From: CAKSQF01 sp964569225
GTDB lineage: Bacteria > Bacillota > Clostridia > Oscillospirales > CAG-272
DNA: 9,391 bases
Direction: 5' to 3'
Assembly (NCBI GenBank): GCA_964569225.1
Contig: CAZMTU010000097.1
Location: forward strand, 1 to 9,391
Part shown: positions 1 to 6,464 of the stretch, in pieces
Position numbering within the stretch: the stretch's first letter is position 1
How the letters are laid out: every line of letters begins with the position of its first letter
Notes under the pieces: model-generated
The model's input: the letters and a program-made list of their open reading frames with translations, nothing else
What the model was told of the DNA's origin: nothing
Databases searched by the model: none
Made by a program: the position numbers and the translations under genes

Positions 1-11
1 TATGCATGAAT

Positions 12-269
12 TTATAAGTGCAAATAGGATTTTACCATTAGATTTAACAGCTCGTCCCGGTCGATCTTGCGAATCAGCCCACGGGCATTTTTGTGGTTGG
101 TGATGTAGGTCGGATCTTCTGACAGAATATAGCCTACAATTTGGTTGATGGGATTATAACCCTTTTCTTTCAGTGCGTCGTAAATCTGCAAAAGAATCTC
201 ACGTACCTCCGCTTCGCGGTCCTGCGTGATAGAAAAGGTAATGGTGTTTTCGCCTTGGTCTATGGACAT
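12..269 (-). CDS. ireB: IreB family regulatory phosphoprotein (UPF0297)
   Basis: An 85-residue protein that I recognise as IreB/YrzL. The family signature EKGYNPINQIVGYILS followed by DPTYI, and the tail IRKIDRDEL, are all present, and the length is normal. In Enterococcus faecalis, IreB is a small cytoplasmic substrate of the PASTA-domain Ser/Thr kinase IreK and acts in cell-envelope stress and cephalosporin resistance. The N-terminal threonines are the phosphorylation targets there; Thr9 here lies in the matching place (ENTITF), while the other known site seems to be missing. The ATG at 269 is set by a strong ribosome site, AGGAGGGA (276-283 on the plus strand, read in reverse), 6 bp upstream. 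In related genomes the gene sits between alaS and ruvX. ruvX would lie just left of the window, but that cannot be seen. Confidence 0.95.
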   Translation of the reverse strand: MSIDQGENTITFSITQDREAEVREILLQIYDALKEKGYNPINQIVGYILSEDPTYITNHKNARGLIRKIDRDELLNLMVKSYLHL

Positions 270-291
270 GAGGAATCCCTCCTTTTAAATG

Positions 292-320
292 ATTATACAC
301 TATTTTGTCCTGTTTTTCAA
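292..320 (-). promoter_or_regulatory. Sigma-A promoter of ireB
   Basis: Reading the minus strand, TTGAAA (315-320) and TATAAT (292-297) are separated by exactly 17 bp. This is near consensus and lies just upstream of the ireB ribosome site. ireB can therefore be transcribed on its own, not only by read-through from an upstream gene. Confidence 0.8.
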
Positions 321-456
321 TAGGATAAATAATTTTTCAAATATTGTTTGTAAAAATTCAAAAACAAGCGCATAGGAAGGATTCATAAAAGAATAACAAA
401 CATAATATTGGAAGTTTTATATAAGATATCGGCAGATAAATAATTTGAATCTATTT

Positions 457-465
457 TGTTATACT
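457..465 (+). promoter_or_regulatory. Possible extended -10 promoter for the DUF421 gene
   Basis: TGT-TATACT is an extended -10 element (TGn plus a 5/6 match to TATAAT). At 17 bp spacing the -35 position (437-442) reads TAAATA, which is poor. If it is used, the transcript would carry a leader of about 200 nt. No better sigma-A promoter is visible between 320 and 673. A sporulation-sigma promoter is not excluded. Confidence 0.35.
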
Positions 466-511
466 AACCGTATCAGCAATGATGAAATATTTTATAGAGA
501 ATAGCGGAAAA

Positions 512-607
512 GATCAGTGCCTTAAAGCTGATCGGTCACTACTCATACTGAAATTCACTTTATAAACGGAATAAGCCCATTTCAGATTTGCCGATACAAG
601 TGAATTT
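512..607 (+). promoter_or_regulatory. Inverted repeats in the leader before the DUF421 gene
   Basis: This part of the 270-673 non-coding stretch holds three short inverted repeats. GATCAG/CTGATC (512-517 with 528-533) forms a small hairpin. AAATTCACTT (551-560) is perfectly complementary to AAGTGAATTT (598-607), giving a 10-bp stem with a 37-nt loop. CTGAAAT (548-554) also pairs with ATTTCAG (579-585). The last two share bases 551-554, so they cannot form together. No known riboswitch or T-box signature is recognised and there is no U-run, so a regulatory role is only a suggestion. The rest of 320-510 is AT-rich with nothing I can name. Confidence 0.35.
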
Positions 608-673
608 TGTAACGATTTGTGCCGTTTGTGTATCGCGCTTTCGCGTCTGCATGTCGGCGGAATGGAGATAATT

Positions 674-1363
674 ATGCAGCTTATAGGTGTTGTTCTGAGG
701 TCGCTTCTTTCACTGGCAGCACTTTTTATTTTGGCGAAACTGATTGGACGCCGACAGGTATCTAATATGAATCTGTTTGACTATATTAACGGGATTACTA
801 TCGGATCCATTGCGGCAGAAGCGGCTACCGGCGAATTTTCCAAGCTTCTGCCATGCCTTACCGCCATGGTAGTTTATGGCGTCAGTGTCTGGGGAGTGAA
901 TCTGCTGGCGGAACACAGCATGAAGCTAAGAGGTATTCTTGACGGAAAACCGCTGAAGCTTTTTGAGAACGGACATTTTTATCGGGATAATTTGAAAAAA
1001 TCAAAAATTACACTTAGTGAATTTTTAGCGTTGTGTCGGACGCAGGGCTATTATGATCTGACGCAGGTATATGCGGTGAGTATTGAGCCTAATGGGCGGT
1101 TGGCGGTGCTGCCGAGGGAAAGCTATCGTCCGGCGACTCCGGAGGATCTGGGAATTCCAATGAAGGATCCGCCGGTTCAGCCGGTAAGTGTAATCAGCGA
1201 CGGCGTAGTTCTGCATAAGAATCTTTCCTCCTGCGGGAAGGATGAAAACTGGTTGAAAAAACAGATGAAAGCCCAGAATGTCAAATTATCCAAAACGGTG
1301 TTGGCAATGGCGGAGGGGGATACACTGACTGTCTTTACCGATAGTAAAGATAGTACGCAATAA
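674..1363 (+). CDS. DUF421 / YetF-like membrane protein
   Basis: About 229 residues, matching the DUF421 family (B. subtilis YetF/YdfR/YrbG, E. coli YcaP). There are hydrophobic segments near residues 4-22, 33-50 and 57-76. The motif LIGRRQVSNMNLFDYINGITIGSIAAE is split between the first loop and second helix. A soluble C-terminal domain follows, including KPLKLFENGHF, the FLALCRTQGYYDLTQVYAVSIEPNG-type core and VLPRES. Family members sit in the cytoplasmic membrane; some in Bacillus affect spore properties, but the biochemical function is not settled. The frame opens earlier (TTG 617, ATG 662), but ATG 674 is preferred: GGAGA (664-668) is 5 bp upstream and the first helix starts right after it. 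The gene appears monocistronic and its 3' end overlaps the convergent gene by 29 bp. Confidence 0.88.
   Translation: MQLIGVVLRSLLSLAALFILAKLIGRRQVSNMNLFDYINGITIGSIAAEAATGEFSKLLPCLTAMVVYGVSVWGVNLLAEHSMKLRGILDGKPLKLFENGHFYRDNLKKSKITLSEFLALCRTQGYYDLTQVYAVSIEPNGRLAVLPRESYRPATPEDLGIPMKDPPVQPVSVISDGVVLHKNLSSCGKDENWLKKQMKAQNVKLSKTVLAMAEGDTLTVFTDSKDSTQ
1332..1350. repeat. Small hairpin at the convergent gene ends
   Basis: TCTTTAC (1332-1338) and GTAAAGA (1344-1350) form a perfect 7-bp stem with a 5-nt loop. It lies inside the last codons of the DUF421 gene and contains the stop codon of the opposite gene (1335-1337). There is no T-run on either strand, so it is not a standard terminator, but it is the only hairpin I see where both transcripts end. 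Confidence 0.35.
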
Positions 1364-1661
1364 CAGTCCGCACTTGCCCGTTGCGCTCCAGATCGGGGGC
1401 GGTAAGAATTACGCCGTCCAAACTCATCAGCTCAGAGGCGGCGAGTTCATCTACGCTGGCGCGGAAAAGAATATCCGATGAAGCAAATACCAAAAATTCG
1501 TCGTTCCGCAAGGTAAGCGATCCCTCTCTGCCAATGACTAATTCCTCGCCGTCGATACGTTCAGTTACGTATTTGATGTGCCGTCCGGATAGCTTTTTTG
1601 CCATCTCTCGGCGATAGGCGGGGCTGTCTTCTTTCTTCTTTTTTGAGAAAAGTCCGAACAT
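1335..1661 (-). CDS. Conserved-looking hypothetical protein, 108 aa
   Basis: I cannot name a characterised family for this protein. It starts MFGLFSKKKKED, a short basic N-terminus. A compact body follows with alternating hydrophobic and charged residues (RHIKYVTERIDGEELVIGREG, then NDEFLVFASSDILFRASVDELAASELMSLDGVILTAPDLE as consecutive segments), and it ends in VIAYYLYYR. It has no signal peptide or membrane helix and is probably cytoplasmic. Evidence that it is real: a promoter with an extended -10, a ribosome site (GAGGAG) placed correctly for the ATG at 1661, and protein-like composition. A nearby ATG 5 bases upstream is out of frame and too close to the ribosome site. It is divergent from typA and overlaps the DUF421 gene by 29 bp, tail to tail. 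I infer a single-gene unit; function unknown. Confidence 0.78.
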   Translation of the reverse strand: MFGLFSKKKKEDSPAYRREMAKKLSGRHIKYVTERIDGEELVIGREGSLTLRNDEFLVFASSDILFRASVDELAASELMSLDGVILTAPDLERNGQVRTVIAYYLYYR

Positions 1662-1686
1662 TCATATGCTCCTCATTTTTTGTATT

Positions 1687-1715
1687 ATTATAGCATATAT
1701 TCGGCTGAAAATCTA
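1687..1715 (-). promoter_or_regulatory. Extended -10 promoter of the 108-aa hypothetical gene
   Basis: On the minus strand, TATAAT (1687-1692) is preceded by TGC, making an extended -10. The -35 at 17 bp (TAGATT, 1710-1715) is weak. The promoter lies about 26 bp before the ATG at 1661, with GAGGAG between. Confidence 0.7.
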
Positions 1716-1758
1716 TGCGATTTGTGTAAAGTTATGGGATTTTTTTTAAAAAAAGCTC

Positions 1759-1787
1759 TTTTCTATTTGGCGCGAATGTGCTATAAT
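1759..1787 (+). promoter_or_regulatory. Extended -10 promoter of typA
   Basis: TATAAT (1782-1787) is preceded by TGC, again an extended -10. The -35 region at 17 bp (TTTTCT, 1759-1764) is weak. An A/T tract (about 1740-1754) just upstream could act as an UP element. The predicted transcript starts about 30 nt before the ATG, with AGGAGA at 1812-1817. Confidence 0.72.
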
Positions 1788-1824
1788 AATATAGTTATTT
1801 ATATGAGATACAGGAGACGGAAAA

Positions 1825-3648
1825 ATGGTTCGGAACGATCTTAGAAATATTGCAATTATTGCCCACGTTGACCATGGCAAAACAACGCTGGTGGATGAAA
1901 TGCTCAAGCAGGGCGGTGTATATCGGGAAAATCAGGCAACCACTGAAAGAGTGATGGACTCAAATGATCTGGAACGGGAGCGGGGAATTACCATTTTGGC
2001 AAAAAATACCGCCGTGCATTATCAGGATGTAAAAATTAATATTATTGATACGCCCGGTCACGCTGATTTCGGCGGTGAGGTAGAGCGGATTCTGAAAATG
2101 GTAAACGGAGTGCTCTTGTTGGTAGACGCGGCGGAAGGTCCGATGCCTCAGACCCGTTTTGTGCTGCAGCGGGCGCTGGAGCTGAACCATCGGGTTATCG
2201 TGGTGGTTAATAAGATTGACAAACCTGACGCACGGGTGGATGAAGTTATCGATGAGGTGCTGGAACTGCTGATGGATCTGGATGCGACCGATGAGCAGTT
2301 GGATTCGCCTATGATCTTTTGTTCCGGCAGGCAGGGAACAGCCTGTCTGGATCCTCACGGTACCGGCACGGATCTGAAACCTCTTTTTGATACCATTTTG
2401 GAATACATGCCTGCTCCCGAAGGGGACGAGCAGAAGGGATTGCAAATGCTGGTGTCCTCTATTGACTACAATGAATATGTGGGACGGATCGGTATTGGAC
2501 GGGTGGACAGCGGCTCTGTGAGGGTAGGACAGGATGTTGCCATCTGCAACTATCATACCCCGGACGCGCCGGTGGTTCGTACTAAGATCGTATCCCTTTA
2601 TCAGTTTGACGGGCTGAAGCGGGTTCCGGTAAACGCTGCTGAGGTGGGCGATATTGTTTGTTTTTCCGGCGCGGAGAATATTACTATTGGGGATACCATT
2701 TGTGCTCCTGAAGCGCCCGAAGCGCTTCCTTTTGTCAAAATTTCCGAGCCTACGCTGGAAATGACCTTTCAGGTCAATGATTCGCCCTTTGCCGGAAAAG
2801 AGGGCAAATTTGTTACCTCTCGTCAGATCCGTAAACGCTTGTATGACGAACTGCTGAAAGACGTTTCGCTGCGGGTTTCCGACGGCGAAACCACCGATTC
2901 CTTTAAAGTGGCAGGCAGAGGAGAAATGCATCTGTCTATCCTTATCGAAACTATGCGCCGTGAAGGCTACGAGCTGGCTGTATCGGCTCCCCGTGTAATC
3001 TACAAGGAGATCGACGGCAAAAAGTGCGAGCCGATGGAACGAGTGTATATTGATGTGGATACCGAGTACTCCGGTTCTGTTATGGAAAAGCTGGGCGCCC
3101 GTAAGGGCGAGCTGTTGGATATGTCGGTCCATGGCAGCCGTACTAAGATGGAGTATTCTATTCCCGCACGCTGTCTGTTTGGGTACCGCAGCAAATTTAT
3201 GACGGATACCAGAGGGGAAGGTATTCTGAATTCGGTTTTTGATGGCTATCAGCCTTATAAGGGAGATATTAACGCTCGCTACACCGGATCACTGGTGGCT
3301 TCCGAAGCAGGCGTGACTACCTCTTACGGGCTATATAATACGCAGGAGCGGGGCGCCATGTTTGTAGGCGTTCAGACACCGGTTTACGAGGGAATGATCG
3401 TAGGGGAGAATCCCAAATTAGGCGATATTGCCGTAAACCCCTGTAAGACCAAGCAGTTAACTGCTATCCGTTCCAAGGGCGCCGATGAAAAACTGATCCT
3501 GACGCCGCCCCGTATTATGGGATTGGAGGAAGCCATCGAATTTATTGCGGACGATGAGCTGATCGAGGTAACACCGCAGAATGTCCGTTTAAGAAAGTCT
3601 ATTCTGAACACGCAGCTTCGCTTAAAAGCGCAGGCTAAAAAGAAATAA
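1825..3648 (+). CDS. typA: Ribosome-associated translational GTPase TypA/BipA
   Basis: A 607-residue protein, the usual full length. GTPase motifs are complete: G1 AHVDHGKTT (residues 13-21), G2 RGITI (53-57), G3 DTPGHADF (75-82) and G4 NKID (129-132). EF-G-like domains II, III and V follow, and then the C-terminal domain unique to this family, with VYEGMIVGE, the LTPPRIMGLEEAIEFI segment, DDELIEVTP and VRLRKS. TypA binds the 70S/50S ribosome in the GTP form. In other bacteria it supports large-subunit assembly and growth in the cold or under stress. ATG 1825 follows AGGAGA at 7 bp and opens directly with the G domain. The gene has its own promoter and terminator, so it is monocistronic. Nothing is truncated and no key residue is missing. 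Confidence 0.98.
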   Translation: MVRNDLRNIAIIAHVDHGKTTLVDEMLKQGGVYRENQATTERVMDSNDLERERGITILAKNTAVHYQDVKINIIDTPGHADFGGEVERILKMVNGVLLLVDAAEGPMPQTRFVLQRALELNHRVIVVVNKIDKPDARVDEVIDEVLELLMDLDATDEQLDSPMIFCSGRQGTACLDPHGTGTDLKPLFDTILEYMPAPEGDEQKGLQMLVSSIDYNEYVGRIGIGRVDSGSVRVGQDVAICNYHTPDAPVVRTKIVSLYQFDGLKRVPVNAAEVGDIVCFSGAENITIGDTICAPEAPEALPFVKISEPTLEMTFQVNDSPFAGKEGKFVTSRQIRKRLYDELLKDVSLRVSDGETTDSFKVAGRGEMHLSILIETMRREGYELAVSAPRVIYKEIDGKKCEPMERVYIDVDTEYSGSVMEKLGARKGELLDMSVHGSRTKMEYSIPARCLFGYRSKFMTDTRGEGILNSVFDGYQPYKGDINARYTGSLVASEAGVTTSYGLYNTQERGAMFVGVQTPVYEGMIVGENPKLGDIAVNPCKTKQLTAIRSKGADEKLILTPPRIMGLEEAIEFIADDELIEVTPQNVRLRKSILNTQLRLKAQAKKK

Positions 3649-3690
3649 AAAATCGGGAAGGGCCGCTTTTAAACGGCTCTTCCCGATTTT
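3649..3690 (+). terminator. Rho-independent terminator of typA
   Basis: The hairpin begins right after the typA stop. The left arm (3649-3665) and right arm (3674-3690) pair over 17 bp with one G-T pair around an 8-nt loop. The stem core is GC-rich, the right arm ends in TTTT and the left arm starts with AAAA, so it could work in both directions. Confidence 0.92.
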
Positions 3691-3948
3691 GCGAAATAAA
3701 TATTTATTGTACAGCGTGATGCCGTCTGCTTGTATAACAATCTGGCGTAAACCTTGAAGCCTCAGTGAAGATTATAATTTTTATTGTTTTTTAATTTGTA
3801 TTGCTTTGATTTACGGTTTCAGGCAAAATAGAATCAATAGCAAACTGTCCATTTGTTTTGATGGCGGTTATTTGTTTGGGACGTCATATGATGGAAGGTT
3901 TGCGGCGCGTTTAGAAGCGTATTAATATGGCAGACAAATGATATGCGC
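3691..3948. other. Non-coding stretch between typA and the two-component operon
   Basis: AT-rich with no supported gene or known RNA family. It holds a 14-bp AT palindrome (AATAAATATTTATT, 3695-3708). It also holds an imperfect inverted repeat (TTGCTTTGATT at 3801-3811 with AATCAATAGCAA at 3832-3843). A TATAAT at 3773-3778 has no -35 at suitable spacing. I see no open frame with a ribosome site. Confidence 0.5.
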
Positions 3949-4027
3949 ATTTTACATAGATTTTACAAACCCGAGATTTTACATTTAACCCGATTGGGCT
4001 ATACTGATTTTACAAAAGTATTTAACA
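3949..4027 (+). promoter_or_regulatory. Pho-box-like array of ATTTTACA repeats
   Basis: ATTTTACA occurs exactly four times, at 3949-3956, 3960-3967, 3976-3983 and 4007-4014. A related TTAACA lies at 4022-4027. The first two TTTACA cores are 11 bp apart (6 bases plus 5), the spacing known for PhoP binding sites in B. subtilis (TTAACA-like direct repeats). AACCCGA is also repeated (3968-3974 and 3987-3993). The array surrounds the promoter of the response regulator gene, which suggests autoregulation by that PhoB/OmpR-type protein. This is inference from site shape. One more ATTTTACA occurs by chance inside the Hrb gene (6605-6612). Confidence 0.6.
3978..4005 (+). promoter_or_regulatory. Sigma-A promoter of the two-component operon
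   Basis: TTTACA (3978-3983) and TATACT (4000-4005) are each one base from consensus, with a 16-bp spacer. The -35 hexamer is itself the third repeat of the Pho-box-like array, so a bound regulator would sit on or beside the polymerase site. Transcription should begin near 4012. Confidence 0.72.
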
Positions 4028-4045
4028 AAGGAGAAGCGCGTTAAT

Positions 4046-4735
4046 ATGATTTACTGCTTGGAGGATGATAATAGCATACGGGAAATGGTTGTATATGCGC
4101 TGAACAGCTATGGGCTGGAAACGATGGGATTTGAAAAACCTTCTCTTTTTTGGAAAGCGATGGAAAAAGAAACGCCTGCACTGGTGCTGCTGGATTTGAT
4201 GCTGCCCGAAGAAGACGGACTTTCCGTATTGCATAAGCTGCGTATTTCGCCGGAAACGCTTCGGCTGCCGGTACTGATTCTGACAGCCAAAGGCAGCGAA
4301 TATGACAAAGTTATTGGGTTGGACAGCGGAGCGGACGACTATCTGGTGAAGCCCTTCGGTATTATGGAATTGGTTTCGCGGATCAAAGCGCTGCTGCGCA
4401 GAGCCGGATCGGATACTGATCATCAGAAGATCGAATATGCCGTTGATTCACTTTATGTTAATACCGCAAAACATATTATTACGGTGGACGGAGAGAATGT
4501 GGCGTTGACCAACAAGGAATATTGTATGCTTTGCCTGTTTTTGGAGCATCCTGGTATTGTATTCACAAGAGATCAGCTGCTCAATAAAATCTGGGGATAC
4601 TCTTTTGACGGCGAAAGCCGTACAGTCGATGTGCATATCCGGACATTGCGCACTAAGCTGGGGAAGTGCGGCAATTTGATTGAGACGGTTAGAGGAATCG
4701 GTTATAAATGGGGAAACGGAAAGCAAAATACCTGA
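4046..4735 (+). CDS. OmpR/PhoB-family response regulator
   Basis: A 229-residue protein with a receiver domain (about 1-118) and a winged-helix DNA-binding domain (about 130-225). Receiver residues are intact: acidic pocket E6-D7-D8, phospho-acceptor D50 in LLDLMLPEEDG, T80 in LTAK and K102 in KPF. The output domain carries ALTNKEYCML, the recognition-helix region ESRTVDVHIRTLRTKLG and the ending ETVRGIGYKW, as in PhoB/PhoP. It should be phosphorylated by the kinase encoded 28 bp downstream and bind direct repeats, perhaps including the array in its own promoter. ATG 4046 is the only sensible start. AAAGGAG (4027-4033) is 12 bp away, longer than usual, which may weaken translation. Its closest functional model is PhoP of PhoPR, but the regulon cannot be read from this window. 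Confidence 0.96.
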   Translation: MIYCLEDDNSIREMVVYALNSYGLETMGFEKPSLFWKAMEKETPALVLLDLMLPEEDGLSVLHKLRISPETLRLPVLILTAKGSEYDKVIGLDSGADDYLVKPFGIMELVSRIKALLRRAGSDTDHQKIEYAVDSLYVNTAKHIITVDGENVALTNKEYCMLCLFLEHPGIVFTRDQLLNKIWGYSFDGESRTVDVHIRTLRTKLGKCGNLIETVRGIGYKWGNGKQNT

Positions 4736-4763
4736 GTCTGCTGTATGAAAGGAGGTATGCGCG

Positions 4764-6464
4764 TTGACCAAACGGATTTTTCGGTCAATCTTTTTAGTAG
4801 CAATGGTCGTATTGCTTGCCAGCATTGCCTTGATCATGAGCGTTCTGTATAATTATTTCTCCGATCAGTTTGTAAAAGAATTAAAAAACGAACTTCATTA
4901 TATTGTACAAGGCTGGGAAAACAGCGGAGCGGATTATCTTACCTCATTGACATATGCTGCGGACCGCGCTCGGATCACTTGGATTGGCGCGGACGGAACA
5001 GTTTTGTATGACAGCGTTACGGAAGCTGACGAAATGGAGAATCATTCTGACCGGGAGGAATTTCAGGCAGCGCTTAAAACCGGTGAAGGGGAATCCAGCC
5101 GTTATTCATCTACTCTTACGCAAAAAACGGTGAATGTGGCGCGAAAGGTCAGTGATGGCAGCGTTTTGCGGGTATCCTCTTCCCGCTATTCCATTCTGAC
5201 ACTCCTGATAGCGCTGCTTCAGCCTATTCTGTGGGTATTGGTTATCGCAATGATCGGCTCACTGCTTCTCGCCTACCGTGTGTCCAAGCGAGTGACTGAT
5301 CCGCTGAATAAACTGGATCTTACCCATCCTGAAAATGTGGATACCTATGAGGAACTCACGCCTATGCTGGAGCGGATGGCATATCAAAACAGACGGATCA
5401 GTCAGCAGATAGAGGAATTGCGGCGCCGGCAGGAGGAATTTACCGCCATTACTGAGAACATGTCGGAAGGGCTATTGGTGATTGACCGCAATGCGGAACT
5501 GCTTTCCTATAATCAAAGCGCAATGAAGCTGCTCGGAGCAGGGAAAATCGGTGAGAAATCCAATGTTTTGATGATCAACCGAAGTGAAGGCTTTCGGCAG
5601 GCAGTGGACGGTGTGCTGCAGGGCAGGCACAGCGAACAGACGATGGCGCATGCGGACCGCGTGTATCAGGTAATTGCCAATCCGGTGCGGGATAGAGATA
5701 AGACAGCCGGGGCTGTGCTGATGATACTCGATATTACTGAAAAAGAGGAGCGGGAAAAGCTGAGAAGAGAGTTTACCGCCAATGTATCTCATGAACTGAA
5801 AACGCCGCTCACCTCTATTTCGGGATTTGCCGAAATGATACGGTTGGGAATTGCCAAGCCGCAGGATGTGGGGCATTTTGCCGATAAAATTTACAGCGAA
5901 TCTCAGCGGCTGATCGGGTTGGTGGGGGATATTATTAAGCTGTCTCAGTTAGATGAGAATACTGTTCCGCAGCAGTGGGAAATGGTAGATCTCTCGGTGC
6001 TGACAACGGGAATTGCGGAACGGTTGAAATCTGCTGCGGATCAGCGGAAAATTACGGTGGAATGTTCTCTGCCGCCCGTTTCGGTTTACGGAGTTCGCCC
6101 GATTTTGGATGAAATGATCTACAATCTTGCAGAAAATGCGATTAAATACAATAAAGAAGGCGGAAAAGTCTTTCTGACCTTGCAAAAAGAGGAAAACAAG
6201 GTTCGCCTGACCGTAAAGGATACCGGAATCGGGATACCGGAGGCAGACCGGGAACGGGTATTTGAGCGCTTTTATCGGGTAGACAAAAGCCATTCCAAGG
6301 AAATAGGCGGTACCGGATTGGGGCTTTCTATTGTGAAGCACGGCGCGGCGTTTCATGAGGCGACGGTGGAATTGCAAAGCAAGCTGGGGCAGGGAACCTC
6401 TGTTTCGCTGCTGTTTAACGAAAATAAATTTTCGAATGAAATAAGGAGAGAAAACATTGGATAA
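4764..6464 (+). CDS. PhoR-like sensor histidine kinase with PAS domain
   Basis: A 566-residue membrane kinase. Transmembrane helix 1 spans about 9-29, an extracytoplasmic sensor region about 30-143, and helix 2 about 145-170. A short HAMP-like linker (VSKRVTDPLNKL) and a coiled-coil stretch (about 200-227) follow, then a PAS domain (about 228-325). The HisKA H-box FTANVSHELKTPLTSI has phospho-acceptor H343. The ATPase domain has N-box YNLAENAIKYN (453-463), G1 DTGIG (486-490), F-box FERFYR and G2 GGTGLG (515-520), so all catalytic motifs are present. The order TM-sensor-TM-PAS-HisKA-HATPase is that of PhoR/WalK-type kinases. It starts at TTG 4764, 8 bp after a strong AAAGGAGG (4748-4755); the ATG at 4757 is out of frame. 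Its last 8 bp overlap the next gene. The signal it senses is unknown. Confidence 0.96.
   Translation: MTKRIFRSIFLVAMVVLLASIALIMSVLYNYFSDQFVKELKNELHYIVQGWENSGADYLTSLTYAADRARITWIGADGTVLYDSVTEADEMENHSDREEFQAALKTGEGESSRYSSTLTQKTVNVARKVSDGSVLRVSSSRYSILTLLIALLQPILWVLVIAMIGSLLLAYRVSKRVTDPLNKLDLTHPENVDTYEELTPMLERMAYQNRRISQQIEELRRRQEEFTAITENMSEGLLVIDRNAELLSYNQSAMKLLGAGKIGEKSNVLMINRSEGFRQAVDGVLQGRHSEQTMAHADRVYQVIANPVRDRDKTAGAVLMILDITEKEEREKLRREFTANVSHELKTPLTSISGFAEMIRLGIAKPQDVGHFADKIYSESQRLIGLVGDIIKLSQLDENTVPQQWEMVDLSVLTTGIAERLKSAADQRKITVECSLPPVSVYGVRPILDEMIYNLAENAIKYNKEGGKVFLTLQKEENKVRLTVKDTGIGIPEADRERVFERFYRVDKSHSKEIGGTGLGLSIVKHGAAFHEATVELQSKLGQGTSVSLLFNENKFSNEIRRENIG

Noticed and set aside
617..673. 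Upstream TTG/ATG starts for the DUF421 gene
   Set aside because: The extra residues do not fit the family, and the best ribosome site (664-668) points to ATG 674.
1960..3132. Long open frame on the minus strand (390 codons) inside typA
   Set aside because: It is antisense to a clear full-length typA; the translation is rich in His, Gln, Arg and Phe as expected of a shadow frame, and it has no ribosome site.
3754..3778. TTGAAG and TATAAT as a promoter
   Set aside because: The spacer is only 13 bp and no gene follows within a reasonable distance.
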